Shown: piece by piece, positions 30,782 through 41,579 of the stretch
How the letters are laid out: the number at the start of each line of letters is the position of its first letter
How positions within the stretch are numbered: the first letter of the stretch is position 1
Source: Ustilago trichophora
Lineage: Eukaryota; Basidiomycota; Ustilaginomycetes; Ustilaginales; Ustilaginaceae
DNA: 64,000 nt
NCBI GenBank assembly: GCA_900323505.1
Contig: OOIN01000048.1
Coordinates: 1 to 64,000 of the forward strand
Reading direction: 5' to 3'
Made by a program: the position numbers and the translations under genes
The notes under the pieces: generated by a model
What the model saw: the letters and a program-made list of their open reading frames with translations, nothing else
Told to the model about the DNA's origin: nothing
The model's database searches: none

Positions 30782-31452
30782 GGTGAATGAGTAGTGTAGA
30801 ACAGCTGAGTAGGCAGACTAGGCTTGTTCGGTTCCTAGTGCCTTGGTGGAGATGCTGATCAGTTGGAGTGCGATGGGGTTTGCGACCGCTGTTCAAGTGT
30901 ATACGAGGGACGAATCGAGCTTGACTCTTTGTATATTGAAGCGCTACCAAGCGGTACCGTATTGCGAGCTGTGTGGAAGGAGAGATTGCGTTTTACCGAC
31001 CAGTCGCGAATGAAAGTGGTTGGAGGAGGGAAGCGTAAGTCGATCGAAGCAAGTTGCACAAAGCAGAAAGACGGTTGCGGAAAGCTTTGCAAGCGTGCGA
31101 CAGCGAGTGTATGTGTGCTATAAGTCGAAAGAGCGAGTGTCAGTGTATCGACGATGCTAAGATGATGATGTCTGTGTTGCTGAAGGTGAATCAAGCAAGA
31201 TGATGGTGACGGCTGGAACAGAGTCAAAGTCAAGTGTGATTGGACCAAACGACGCTACGGCCAACTCAACTCGAGTGATAGAGCTTGTTTCGTACGGCCA
31301 GAAAAATCCAAAGCCCAAGCCCAGACGACCTTCCGGATTCGAGTTGAGTTGAAATAGTCATTTTTCCTTTTTCTCCCCGATTTGACTGTGTATGAAATTG
31401 GGCGTGTGTCGAAATGCGGCCACTCCAAGATTGACAAGATTTGGTTGGTCTT

Positions 31453-31492
<40 letters not shown>

Positions 31493-31756
31493 CAATTTGA
31501 AATGGATTCGATCGAATCGGGCTTTGTCGTGATCGACCTTCCCCTCTTCCGTCACAGCAACGTCCAATCGTTCATTCATACATTCATACATTCGCTGTTC
31601 AACAAAGCACGCCTCCTCTTGCATTTGACAGGCGACTGTACATTCGAGTCGGGATGCAGTTGTGACATTAAGCTAGTCGGCTGGCTGAGAGGGAATATAC
31701 AATACAAGGCTCTGACTTCTAGCTTTTGATTGTGGCTGAAACTCTGGCTGACCCGC
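30782..31756. other. Promoter and leader region of the 4E-T-like gene
   Basis: About 975 bases between two minus-strand genes. On the + strand it carries a CT run at 31457-31489. No protein-like open frame. Confidence 0.4.
31457..31489 (+). repeat. (CT)16 microsatellite
   Basis: Perfect CT dinucleotide run; reads as GA on the strand of the flanking genes. Confidence 0.85.
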
Positions 31757-32725
31757 TTAGGCGGTACCAGTCTCCTTCCAAGGATACTCGAAAGGAGGAT
31801 CATCCTTACGACGCCACAGCTTCTTCTTCTTGCCAGCGGTATCTTGCGCCCAGACCTCGACGCAGTGCTTCTTGCGGAACTGTCGGATGAATCGAGGATC
31901 CCACAATTCGGACGACACACCCAAGTCCTTGCAGCATCGCATCAGCGCATTCGACTTTGCACCCTCAGATGCCGTGGGTACACCGGAAGGCTTGAAAAAC
32001 TCTTGCTCGCCTCTTGCCGTGGCGACAAAGCGGCCCTGGCAGATGAGCACCCATTCACGGCTCACGATACCCTGACCAACGTTGGTCTCGCTGCGAGGTG
32101 CCATACCCCATCCACCTGGTCCAAAGGCTTTGTTGAGGATTCGACGGTACTTGATCTCTGGCAGGTAGATGAGTCCATCGGGCTTGATCTCTACGTCAGC
32201 CTCGTTGACAGGTGCCATCAGCACTTCAACCGCCTCCTTGCTAAAAGAGCGCTCGCCAAGTCCGGCAAAGCTCGTCCCCCACTCCTCCGAGACGTTGCTC
32301 GACGGTGCCGAGGTGGTAGCAGATGAAGAACGGGATCCATTCGAAGAAGAGCTGGTAGGCGATCCGTTGCTGGACGATGAAGATCCGTTCACAAGGCCGG
32401 GTGCAGCTACGCTAGGGTTGACATCGACCTCGGCTGGCTGAGCAGCGGGACGACTCGAGTGAACGGCGGGATCGTTCGAGTTTCCGGTGGCAGTGTAAGG
32501 CTCTTCTGGTGCATCTGCATTCTCGAGCTGCTCGCGCATCGACTCGGGCAAGGGATGCAGATCCTTGAGACTCGTTCGTACTGGCTGCTGTTGCTGCTGC
32601 TTGGTGAAAGTTCGACCGCGGGAGCTGAGTACAGGTGCCGAGGCTGAGCAGAAGCCTCGTGCGGATGTATTGATCGAAGGCTGTCGCAACAGGCTGCGTG
32701 CCACTGTAACGAATGGGGTTCTCAT
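31757..32725 (-). CDS. MGM101: Mitochondrial genome maintenance protein MGM101
   Basis: Mgm101 is a Rad52-like single-strand annealing protein of the mitochondrial nucleoid, needed to maintain mtDNA. The 322-residue protein from ATG 32723-32725 starts with a basic presequence ([20 protein letters not shown]). A Ser/Asn-rich low-complexity linker follows to about residue 150. The conserved core follows: [53 protein letters not shown]-like strand [20 protein letters not shown], and [20 protein letters not shown]. It closes with [20 protein letters not shown]. An in-frame TTG 12 codons upstream is not expected to be used. Divergent from LEO1. Confidence 0.95.
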   Translation of the reverse strand: MRTPFVTVARSLLRQPSINTSARGFCSASAPVLSSRGRTFTKQQQQQPVRTSLKDLHPLPESMREQLENADAPEEPYTATGNSNDPAVHSSRPAAQPAEVDVNPSVAAPGLVNGSSSSSNGSPTSSSSNGSRSSSATTSAPSSNVSEEWGTSFAGLGERSFSKEAVEVLMAPVNEADVEIKPDGLIYLPEIKYRRILNKAFGPGGWGMAPRSETNVGQGIVSREWVLICQGRFVATARGEQEFFKPSGVPTASEGAKSNALMRCCKDLGVSSELWDPRFIRQFRKKHCVEVWAQDTAGKKKKLWRRKDDPPFEYPWKETGTA

Positions 32726-33383
32726 ATTGAATGTTGGAGGATGTTTCTTGAAGATGAGCAACTCTAGCTAACGGTACGTCGTAGACTGGGGGGAGGAGGC
32801 TTGAACTGGGCCTTGAGCGCAGAAACTTCCTGGAGCTTCTTATTCTTCACCTGTTGTTGATGCCTGTGATTAGGGCTGTGCTGGCGAATCTTTGAGAAGA
32901 AAGGTGGCGATGAAGGTGGTGGGCGGAATCATAGAAGCAGAGAGGCCTTAAGTTATGGTCATCATCAGAGCTGCACCGTGCTCAGCCTCCGCCAAAAAAA
33001 AAAGGTGACGGAATGCTGAGCAGACTGTGTGGAGGCAAAGTCACGCATATACGCGGTTCCTTTGCTTTTGCTTCTTCTCGCGCGATAGGAAGCATTTTCG
33101 ACAGAGACACGCGAAGTTGAGAAACGCGGAGCCAAGAAGCGCAGGAAGCTCTCGTTGTGTCAGTCTACTGTACACCATCCACATTCCAAAAGGGTTCGAG
33201 ACACTTTGCAACATCCAAGCATCCGTCAACCCATACTGACGGCAATCATCCACCGTCTACAGCATACGGGCCACTCTGAAGACATAGAGACTATCGCTAG
33301 GGAGGAGCCGCACAGTAGGATAGCCAACAAACAGCTGGATTAAGGAACCTTCTCTTCGCACAGACCTGCTCTCCCTACACACC
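32726..33383. promoter_or_regulatory. Divergent intergenic region MGM101 / LEO1
   Basis: 658 bases containing both promoters, with an A11 run near 32994-33004. No gene seen. Confidence 0.4.
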
Positions 33384-35273
33384 ATGTCGGACCACGAGGC
33401 AGCAGCAGACACCACAGTAGCGGCTGCTCCAGCAGTCGAAACTCAGGAAACCGTCGCATCCGGTGATGCTTCATCACCAGCACCAGTCGCAGCCGAATCT
33501 GCTGGAGACAATCTCGAGGACGCCCTTTTTGGCGATGACGACGATGAAGAGGAGGAGCAGGTTCGTGTTGCCAAGCGCAACGCCAACCGACAGGACGACG
33601 ATGAAGCAGGAAACGCAGCACCTGTCAACGACAATGATGATGACGATGAAGATGATGAGGACGAGGGAATCCGTCGCAAAGTGCGCCGACCTAGACAACG
33701 TGTTGCTTCCGCTTCCGCTTCTCCTCCTCCTACCGGGTCGAATGGTTTGACTGCACCCCCTCCTCTGGATCTCTCCTCCCCCGTACGCGGTGGCGACGAC
33801 CGCTCGGACCGATCATCTCGCAGCGGCAGCCCGTACGGTCGCGAAGGATCGCAAGAACTCGACGAGGACGCCCGCCGCCAGCTCGAGTACAAGGAGGACG
33901 AAGAAGAAGATCTCCCTGCAGACGACAACATTGAGGTTGCCCATCTCTCCCTCCCCCAACTTCCTGTTCGAAGGACAAAAGAACACTGGCTTGCAAGGAT
34001 ACCCCATTTCTTGCGTTACGTCACCACCCCTTTCGAGCCCAACACTTGGGATGAGGAACAAGAGGAAAAGACGCTCCTGGAAGAAGGTTTCAACTCTGGT
34101 TTCGGCAACGATGTCGGCGCCGCGAGTTTGCTCCGTACTTCCAACACCATCCGATGGAGGTACACCGACCAGGTGGATGAGGATGGAGCCAAAGTACCCG
34201 AGTCCAACGCCCGCATCGTCCGATGGAGCGACGGCACCATGTCCCTCCAAGTCGGCAGCGAGCTGTTCGACATCACGCAGCAGACCGAAAGGGGACGCGT
34301 CTCCACGGCCAACACTGACACCAACACCCCTCAGCAACTGAGCGCCACCTCACAATCCGCTGGACCGTCATCCTCGCAACTCCTCAGCCAGACCACCCAA
34401 ACCATGCCCATGGGTTCCAGCGGTTCGTCCAACCGTCCCGCCCAGAGCCTCTCCTACCTCGTCGTACCGCACGAGCGCGAACAAGTGATGGAGTCGCAAG
34501 GCCCCATTGCCGGCTCGCTCGCATTCACTCCTGCCGACACCCAATCCGAGACGCATCGTAGAATTGCCAAAGCGTTGCGATTCCAGAAAACCGCGCGTGT
34601 GGTTGCCACCGCCGCAGGCGAGGGAGCTCTCGATCCCGAAGTGGAGAAAGCTCGTATCGAGAAGGATCTCAAGGATGCCGAGAAGAAACGGATTCGCGAA
34701 CGTCAGAAGGCGGATCGCAAATCGGGCAAGTTTGACGATGATATGTTTGACGTTGATTCGCGTCGAAGGAGCAGGTACGTCGGTGGTAGGAAGATGGGTG
34801 CGGGTCCTCGTAATGCGGATTATTACAGTGATGAGAGTGATCTCGGTGGAGCCGCCGAGGAAAGCATCGGTCGCGGTGCTGGCGGTAAGAGGGCTGCAGC
34901 ACAGAGATATGCAGAGGAGGACGATGATGGATTCATCGTCGACGATGAAGGGGATGATGATGATGAAGATGGGGATGGAAATGGTAGAGGTTCGGGTAGA
35001 CGCAAAAAGAAACGATCGTCCGATGACGAGGATGCCATGGAGGTCGATGACGAACCGGATGAGATGGAGTTGGCAGAGCAAAAGATCGAAGAGGCCGAGA
35101 GGGCAAGGAAGAAGGCTGCTGCCAGTGGCGAGGCGAGGGAGAAACCTCGTAGGCCCGAACCTGCTTTCTCGTCGGATGAGGACGAACAGGATGCAGAAGG
35201 TGAGGACGAAAATCAAACAGGAAGCCAGACCATCGCCAAGAAGAAGCGCATCATTGAGAGCGATGATGAGTGA
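33384..35273 (+). CDS. LEO1: RNA polymerase II-associated Paf1 complex subunit LEO1
   Basis: Leo1 is a Paf1 complex subunit that binds RNA and chromatin during transcription elongation and supports histone modification. The 629-residue single-exon protein has an acidic N-terminal third with long Asp/Glu runs, then the Leo1 domain from about residue 184 to 400. That domain begins VAHLSLPQLPVRRTKEHWLA and continues with TPFEPNTWDEEQEEKTLLEE, NTIRWRYTDQ, NARIVRWSDGTMSLQVGSEL, a Ser/Gln-rich insertion, QSLSYLVVPHEREQVMESQG, and HRRIAKALRFQKTARV. A charged Lys/Arg helix region (ERQKADRKSGKFDDDMFDVD) and an acidic tail with Ser-Asp-Asp-Glu at the end follow, both typical of Leo1. ATG 33384 sits in ACC ATG TCG. 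Confidence 0.95.
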   Translation: MSDHEAAADTTVAAAPAVETQETVASGDASSPAPVAAESAGDNLEDALFGDDDDEEEEQVRVAKRNANRQDDDEAGNAAPVNDNDDDDEDDEDEGIRRKVRRPRQRVASASASPPPTGSNGLTAPPPLDLSSPVRGGDDRSDRSSRSGSPYGREGSQELDEDARRQLEYKEDEEEDLPADDNIEVAHLSLPQLPVRRTKEHWLARIPHFLRYVTTPFEPNTWDEEQEEKTLLEEGFNSGFGNDVGAASLLRTSNTIRWRYTDQVDEDGAKVPESNARIVRWSDGTMSLQVGSELFDITQQTERGRVSTANTDTNTPQQLSATSQSAGPSSSQLLSQTTQTMPMGSSGSSNRPAQSLSYLVVPHEREQVMESQGPIAGSLAFTPADTQSETHRRIAKALRFQKTARVVATAAGEGALDPEVEKARIEKDLKDAEKKRIRERQKADRKSGKFDDDMFDVDSRRRSRYVGGRKMGAGPRNADYYSDESDLGGAAEESIGRGAGGKRAAAQRYAEEDDDGFIVDDEGDDDDEDGDGNGRGSGRRKKKRSSDDEDAMEVDDEPDEMELAEQKIEEAERARKKAAASGEAREKPRRPEPAFSSDEDEQDAEGEDENQTGSQTIAKKKRIIESDDE

Positions 35274-36075
35274 GTGAGACTTGCCCCCAGCCCTTTCACA
35301 CCCGACACCTTTTCCGTCTCCACTAGCCTTCTTCCCTTCAGTGTCGCTTCCTGACTCCCGAACTGTAACCAATAGTTAGCATTCAAACATCAATGGACTC
35401 CACCTCAAAGCCTTTCTTTATGAGCATCATCCTGTGTCGTGCGACAGTCCTGCACCTTCGTATACTCAACCTAAAGACAGCGAGAGAGAGCGACAAATCA
35501 TCTCATTTCATCATCGCCAATAGAAACCAAATCACCATCCCAAACAAAACAAATCGCAAACATCGCAAAAAGTGATCTGAAAGTCATGTATTTGTGCAAG
35601 GGCAACACGAAGAGGAAGGTGGGTTGGGGGGGGGATGTTGAAACTAGTTGTATGTGGTAGGGGTTGTGCTGATGGATTGTGTGATGTACAACGCGCAGAG
35701 CAACCTTGGGATGAAAAGCGGGGGTACGCCCTACTTGTTACTCTAGCGCAAGACCTATTGTTCGCTTCCTTCTCGCCCTTGGATGCGCTCCACTTTCTTT
35801 TTTTGACAGAGTTGTGCAACCCAGAAGGAAGGATGGGTCTTGTTTTTGGGTGAAAAGAGATGCGATCGACACGACGCTATGCAAGCGTCAAGAATGAGAC
35901 TATCCGATTGTGTGCGTGTCGCGCGAATCGCATGGAGAAAAAGAGAGAGAGGGGGATATGCTGAAAGCGTCGGACAACGGGACCGACGTCAAACGAGAGT
36001 GCTACGAAGATGCGGGAAGAAGAGACCGAGAAACCTGAGAAACGAAAGCGAGGGGATTGCTATCGAGGACAGATT
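35274..36075. other. Convergent intergenic region LEO1 / RPL37
   Basis: 802 bases of 3' flank from both sides, including a G9 run near 35626-35634. No gene seen. Confidence 0.35.
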
Positions 36076-36854
36076 TTAGGCGGCAACCTTCTTGCCAGCG
36101 GTGCCGGACTGGAAACCGTTCTTGGCGCGGCGGCTGACGTTCTTGAGGTAGCGCATGCGGCCGGTACCGGTGGTCTTTCTGCGCTTAGCCTTCTGGCCCC
36201 ACTCGTAGGAGCGGATCTTGGCGGCGGGGTAACCGCACGAGGCGCAGACCTTCTTCTGACGGTGGAAGGCACGAGCGTTGCATCGTCGGCAGACGGTGTG
36301 CGTCTTGGTGCTGTAGAGTTCAAGGAATGATGTCAAGAAGGGAAATGAATGGTGAGCCGACTGCACCATGATTGAACGTTGTCGTCACGACTTTACGAGC
36401 AACACCATACTGCAAAATAAAGCCTTCCTACTACCAGCAATGTCCCTCCTTTTTCCGTGTCTACTAGCCTCTCTGCATTTTCCCGGATGCAACGCTTTGC
36501 TCGTGGACGAAATCCTCTTGAGCCATCGATGTATTGTTGCCCATTGAGTGACGGTGACTTCGAGCGGATATACGGATGACGTCGCTTTACAAAGACAGTG
36601 AGATGGTCTGATGACTTTGACTGCTGCTTCTGATCCTTCTCCTCTCCGAGACATCCAACCCATTTCCTCTGTCCTCTTGAGTCATGTCTCTATTCCTGCC
36701 ATTTCCGTCAAGCTCTTCGTGCGTGCATTGCGTTCTGCCCAATGTTCCTAAACTCCTTGCTCTCCTTTGCAGTATGGACGAGTCGTGTAGCGTTGCATGG
36801 GTTGGCGAATGATACTTACTGTCGCTTACCGAAAGAGGTGGTACCCTTCGTCAT
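36076..36854 (-). CDS. RPL37: 60S ribosomal protein L37 (eL37)
   Basis: A small zinc-binding protein of the large ribosomal subunit. Two exons, 36820-36854 and 36076-36310, give 89 residues. Exon 1 encodes [11 protein letters not shown] plus two bases of a His codon; exon 2 continues [20 protein letters not shown]. The zinc finger is C-x2-C-x11-C-x2-C (CRRC ... CASC), followed by [12 protein letters not shown] and [20 protein letters not shown], nearly identical to other eukaryotic L37. Donor is GTAAGT, acceptor CTCTACAG, junction phase 2. The first exon is only 35 nt and would be missed by an ORF search. An additional leader intron is possible (donor AAG|GTAAGC at 37325, acceptor AAAAG directly before the ATG). 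Confidence 0.95.
36311..36819 (-). other. RPL37 coding-region intron (509 nt)
   Basis: GTAAGTATC donor, CTACAG acceptor. Long for this window. No convincing snoRNA box pair seen. Confidence 0.8.
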
Positions 36855-38560
36855 CTTTTAGTCGGGTGCAAGTGAAAGTGTTGGAAGAATGGTCGAGAGT
36901 CAGAGACTGTTGTGGTTGTTGTGGTAGTGATGATGAAAGCCAGACGAGTACCGAAGACAATCCGTAAACTGCGATCCGACGAAGTGATTGGTCGAGTTGT
37001 GAGAATTCGTGGTACACTTTGAGACTGCAAATGAGAATGTTTTGTTGCTTATTCGAAGAATCTCTATGGCAATGATTTGTCGGTTGCTGAAGAGGCCAAC
37101 GCTTCAAGTACTGGATCGAGATTGAACGAAGAAAGCTGTTGCAGCTGCGGGACGACTTCGTGTCTTTTGCAATGTGACCACTGATACTGAATGGTTCGTT
37201 ACTGGATGTGTCGAATGTAATGCTGATGCTGGCTGGATGAATGGGCGGATGCTGATATATCCGACGAGATCGCAGTTTCGAGGATTGTCCAAAGATGTCG
37301 ATGACGTTGCTGATGTCGAGCTTACCTTGGCTAGAGTATGTCTTGAGAGTTACTGGTGGGAGCAGAGAGAAGGTGCGATAGCGTCGAGAGACTTGAGACC
37401 TTGCTCGACGTGCTAACTGCTGCGCTCGCATCGCTTGGCTGGCTTCTTGGCTTTGCTACACGGCTTGCTTTGACTGATCGCGGTGTGCTGCCCCGTCTTT
37501 CTTTGGCAGCGCTGCCTCGACTTTCGAAAGTCTCTCAAGTCTCGCTGTGTCTGTGGTCATTCGAAGCGGCACCGAAATGCGATCCAAGCTTGCTGAACAG
37601 ACCAATTTGGTGCGAAAAAAATTCCAAAAGTCACGTGTTGGAAAAACTCCCACGCTCAACACCGACCAAATTTCTTTTTGTGCTTCCTTCTCTTCACGCT
37701 CCTCTCTGGCTGCTGGGCCAAGAAGAATTCGACTCGGGTTTTTCAGATTTAGAATGTTAAGCTGTTGGTTCGTTTAGCAGGCAGAGACGACCTGCGTCGA
37801 CTTTGGGAAATCTTGGAGCCAAGCTTGCAGAGAGAGAGAGAGAGACAGCGAGCGAGGTTGGCTGGGTGATACGCCAAGTCTCGAGCTCATCGTTTCTTCC
37901 CGTTCCTCCAAGTCACACATCGACCTCACCGCATATACATTACATAGCGTAAGTACTCTATCGCCAACAACAGAAGTATCAGGAAGACACCATGAAAGGC
38001 ACATAGGAGGGAACAAGGTCGAACATTGCACAGCATACAGCAGTCGGAACAGGGAGGTCTGAAGGGATCGCCAACGACAACCAGTCGCATCGACAACTTT
38101 TGCATGGCGGACAGATAAACGGACATGATTGCGCAGCTAGGATTCGGCCCATGTCGGCGGCAAAGTGATACTGCGCAGTTGTAATTGCCAATGATCACAG
38201 CCATCAACCTGAAGATGGAATCAGCGGTTGCAAGAGCGTAGGATGGAAGCAGCATCATCCAACAAATGCAGGCGTAGAAGGATGGAGGCTATTGTCATCG
38301 ACCTAGTTTTCAAGGAGCTTGATGATTCGGTGCAATAGAAGAAAACAGGAGCAGCATGCCGACCTCTTTGCACTTTGCATCTCTGCTTTTTTCGACGTTT
38401 CGACCCTTCCCTTGTGCCCTACAGGGACCTTGCCTGCGAAAGTTAAGCATCACACGTGATACTTACTGGAGGCCTTCTTTCAACCTTTTCCACATCCATC
38501 CATCCATCCATCCATCCATCCAACCACCCATACCTCTCCGCTTGACAAACCGACAGAAAA
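36855..38560. promoter_or_regulatory. Head-to-head promoter region of RPL37 and RPL30 (1.7 kb)
   Basis: Both ribosomal protein genes read outward. It contains candidate leader-intron donors for both genes (GTAAGC at 37325 on the minus strand, GTAAGT at 37949 on the plus strand), a short GA run near 37830-37845 and an (ATCC)7 repeat at about 38495-38522. A 201-codon minus-strand frame here is probably leader sequence, not a protein. Confidence 0.45.
38495..38522 (+). repeat. (ATCC)7 tetranucleotide repeat just upstream of RPL30
   Basis: Seven copies of ATCC ending about 38 bases before the RPL30 ATG. Confidence 0.75.
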
Positions 38561-39028
38561 ATGGCTCCCAAGGCTAAGAAGTCGTCGCAGGACAACATCA
38601 ACACCAAGCTCCAGCTTGTCATCAAGTCTGGTAAGGTCGCCCTCGGCCTTAAGAGCGCGCTCAAGAACATGCGCTCTGGCAAGGCCAAGCTCGTCCTCAT
38701 CTCGGCCAACACTCCTCCCCTCCGCAAGTCCGAGATCGAGTACTACGCCATGCTTTCCAAGACTGCCGTTCACCACTACCAGGGCACCAACGTTGCTCTC
38801 GGTACTGCTGCCGGTAAGCTCTTCCGTGTTGGGTAAGTCTTCACAAATCCACCACCTCACACCTCACACCTTGCAACAAGGAGCATCGCATCACGCCCAG
38901 CATTGCAAAGCGAACAGTATTCTGACATCATTTTCACCTGCTTCTGCCTTTTCTTCGTGCTACTCTACAGTGTCATGACCATCCTTGACGCTGGTGACTC
39001 GGACCTCCTCTCCACCGTTGCCGCCTAA
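38561..39028 (+). CDS. RPL30: 60S ribosomal protein L30 (eL30)
   Basis: A large-subunit protein of the L7Ae/L30e fold; in yeast it represses splicing of its own transcript. Two exons, 38561-38832 and 38971-39028, give 109 residues. Exon 1 encodes [20 protein letters not shown] and the signature [20 protein letters not shown] with [20 protein letters not shown]. Exon 2 completes [19 protein letters not shown]. The intron (38833-38970, GTAAGT to CTACAG, 138 nt) splits a Gly codon. A leader intron 37949-38556 is possible (GTAAGT ... CGACAG followed by AAAA and the ATG). Confidence 0.96.
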
Positions 39029-41579
39029 AGTGGCTTCGTATGCGCTTGATGGACGATCTTTTGCCCCCTTTTTTTTAGCAACGTCCTTCTCGTGTGTAAT
39101 GGGTTTCTCGGGTCTGTTCCACTCTGCATCATCATCACCACCTTTATCTCGACCGAGTAGCTCGGCGAGATTGTAGCATTCCAGGATGTAGGATCGACGA
39201 GACGAGCGTCGCGATGGCTTGGTGTCCAGACGTCGTTTTTATTGTTTCGTTGATTCGTTGTCGATTTCGACAACCGTCCTGGCATTGATACCACATGTAC
39301 ACTTCACATCAGTGGGGACGCTCGTTTTGGTGTTCCCCGTCTGGCACCATCACATCCCCAACCCCCCAAAAATGCATCTTTTGCATACAGGTATCATCTA
39401 CAATTTGTGTGCGCGTGTGTATGGCAATGTTCAGATTGTACATGAGATGGGGGGATGTTTGCAGATATAGATATGTGAGAATGGTATAGAGGGCTGATTG
39501 GGGTTCCCGCTGCGAATAAATGCATGCAGGTCATGGTTCGACTGTGTTCATTTGGCGTGATTCTGGAGGGTGATACGGAGGCAAAGTGTCTACGCTTGGC
39601 CTGTTTGTGGAGCTCTGCTGCGGTGTTATTGATATTGTTGTTGTTGTTGCGGATGTAGGATGAGCGTTATCGGAAGTTTTAGAGACGGCTTTCTTGTTTC
39701 GAGGTTGAGCGCCACCCATTCTGGCGATGCCGGACATGCGGGTGGACTGGTCGACGTAGGCGGCTGGTGAAGAGGTGTTAGTACCCATTGTTTGCAGGTG
39801 GTTCGGTTTGGAAGATGATGAGGCTTTGCTTTGTTAGCTGTGAGGCTGCATGTATGCTGTGCAGACAGACTGGTAGCATGTCAAGAGGCTGCGTCGATGG
39901 AGAAGGGGGTGGCGATTTTTGATGAACATATGCTTTCGAGCATGATTGCCGAGTGGAGGGATTTCTTCAGCCTGGATTGTTAAGAAGAGTGAAACGCACA
40001 TTCAATGACTTTTCCTCCAGGAACGGTATCGGGTCCAACGAAGATGAGGCACATTGCAAAGATCTCCCTCAACCAGCATCCACAAAGCTTCGAGCCGTGT
40101 CTAGACTGAAACAGTCAAGAGCGCAGACGTGATCGACACGGCTGTGGCGCTGTGCGAACGGGAAGTGTAGCCTGTAAAAGCTACGGCATGCAGGTGTGTA
40201 TTCAGGGTTGTGATTTCGGCATAAAGCAGGGAAGGAGGCCGTTTTGCCGATGTTGGGTGATTGTGCAGACTTTTGGTTGCAGACGTAAGGGAATCTGTCG
40301 TCCGACTTGGGTTGGAAAGCGCCGAAAAGCAACGCCGTGGCAAGAAGAAGCGAGAAAGTGCGCCTACAAGGTTACCACGAGAGCGCACCATGTGGAAATA
40401 CACAGTAAGGGTGTCGTGGAGGCCGAAGACCCTCAGTCAAGGTTGGCATCTGTGGACCCCACAATGAACACCGCCATAGATGGGTAGAAGAAGAAGCCAC
40501 GAGGAAGAGCGAATGAAAAGAGGGTGATGACGACCACGATTGAGCTCGCTTCTTGGATAGCAGCTGGTGTGTGTGTGGGAATGGAAATGCACCGTGCACA
40601 CGCAGTATAGGCTTTTTTCCCCCTTTTAGTCTGGGCCAAAAAGGCACAAACAGCCGAGGCAGTTTAGCAGAGTCAGACACGAGACGCAAAAGACGGGGCG
40701 CGCGCCCCTTGGCACGACAAAATCGCACACCGCAACCGCAACCGCAGAAAGAGAGGACGAGAGCAGAGCTGAAAACGCAGCCCGAGACTCAATCTGGCTT
40801 GACTCGTCTGGTGGCTCATCCACCAAATTAACTCTAAGAGTGTAGAGGCTACGTAACTTGGCCGTCTCACACACACACATACACACACACATACACGCAC
40901 AATCACACACTACTACTCAGTTCAACACACGCTACATTCTCTCACATACACTCTTCCTCTTCCTCTTCCTCTTCCTCTTCCTCCTCCTCCTCCTCCTCCT
41001 TTCCTATCCTCTTTTGACTCTTCCAACAACAAAGCCAAACCTTGCTTTTGGCTTTCAACTACACGACCTTCCAGGTGGTCCTTTCTCGCTCGCTTCATTC
41101 GATCGCTGTCACGCTTGCTCAATCAACCTTCGCTTTGGCGTCTATCTCAAGCTCCACCTTCACCTTTCGAGCCTCGATCGCCGGTGTCAGCCAATCTATA
41201 TCCCCCCCACCCCGCTTTGTACGCTGCAGCCGACCACACATATCCTCTAAATCTTCCCCCTTGCTTCTCAACCTTGTCGCATCTCTCGTCGCTTGATTTG
41301 CGCAGCCGCCGGTAGCACAAACGTTCGTGACACACGCGACACTTCTTGTCTTTCCTCCCATCCAACTTGACACCCGCATCTTGGACACCATTTCTCAGCA
41401 GCTACGCTATCGCTGCACCGTCGCTAGCTCTACCTTTTCTCCACCACGCATCTCAAACCGCCCTCAGTGCTCGTGTACACACCCACACCCACACCCACAC
41501 GCTCGTCGCACCCATTCTTGCTACCGAGTGTTGCATCTCTCTCTCTGATCTGCTGGCTCACCAATAATACATAGCAACC
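39029..41579. other. Intergenic region RPL30 to PPZ-type phosphatase gene
   Basis: 2.55 kb. Left: RPL30 3' flank. Middle: one possible small minus-strand gene (39531-39788, listed separately). Right: from about 40860 the + strand is a C/T/A-rich promoter-leader with CA repeats (40868-40910), CTTCCT and TCC repeats (about 40952-41001) and ACACCC repeats (about 41477-41502). No RNA gene recognised. Confidence 0.4.
39531..39788 (-). CDS. Possible small hypothetical protein (85 aa)
   Basis: An ATG-to-TGA frame of 85 codons encoding a polar, Thr/Ser/Pro-rich peptide with a Gly/Met patch (MSGIARMGGAQPRNKK) and a PPYHPP element near the C-terminus. Codons use many C-ending triplets, as in neighbouring genes, and the frame lies alone in a gap. 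I recognise no family. It could be a genuine small protein, the last exon of a gene whose earlier exons I cannot define, or chance. Confidence 0.3.
   Translation of the reverse strand: MGTNTSSPAAYVDQSTRMSGIARMGGAQPRNKKAVSKTSDNAHPTSATTTTISITPQQSSTNRPSVDTLPPYHPPESRQMNTVEP

Noticed and set aside
33180..33210. tRNA B-box-like GGTTCGA sequences (here and near 18965, 39535, 54170)
   Set aside because: No matching A-box or cloverleaf arms at the right spacing.
36826..37431. 201-codon minus-strand frame upstream of RPL37
   Set aside because: It overlaps the first exon of RPL37 in another frame and has unbiased codons; it is most likely leader or intron sequence.
40101..40403. 100-codon minus-strand frame between RPL30 and PPZ1
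   Set aside because: Composition is not protein-like, two overlapping frames compete, and no motif is present.
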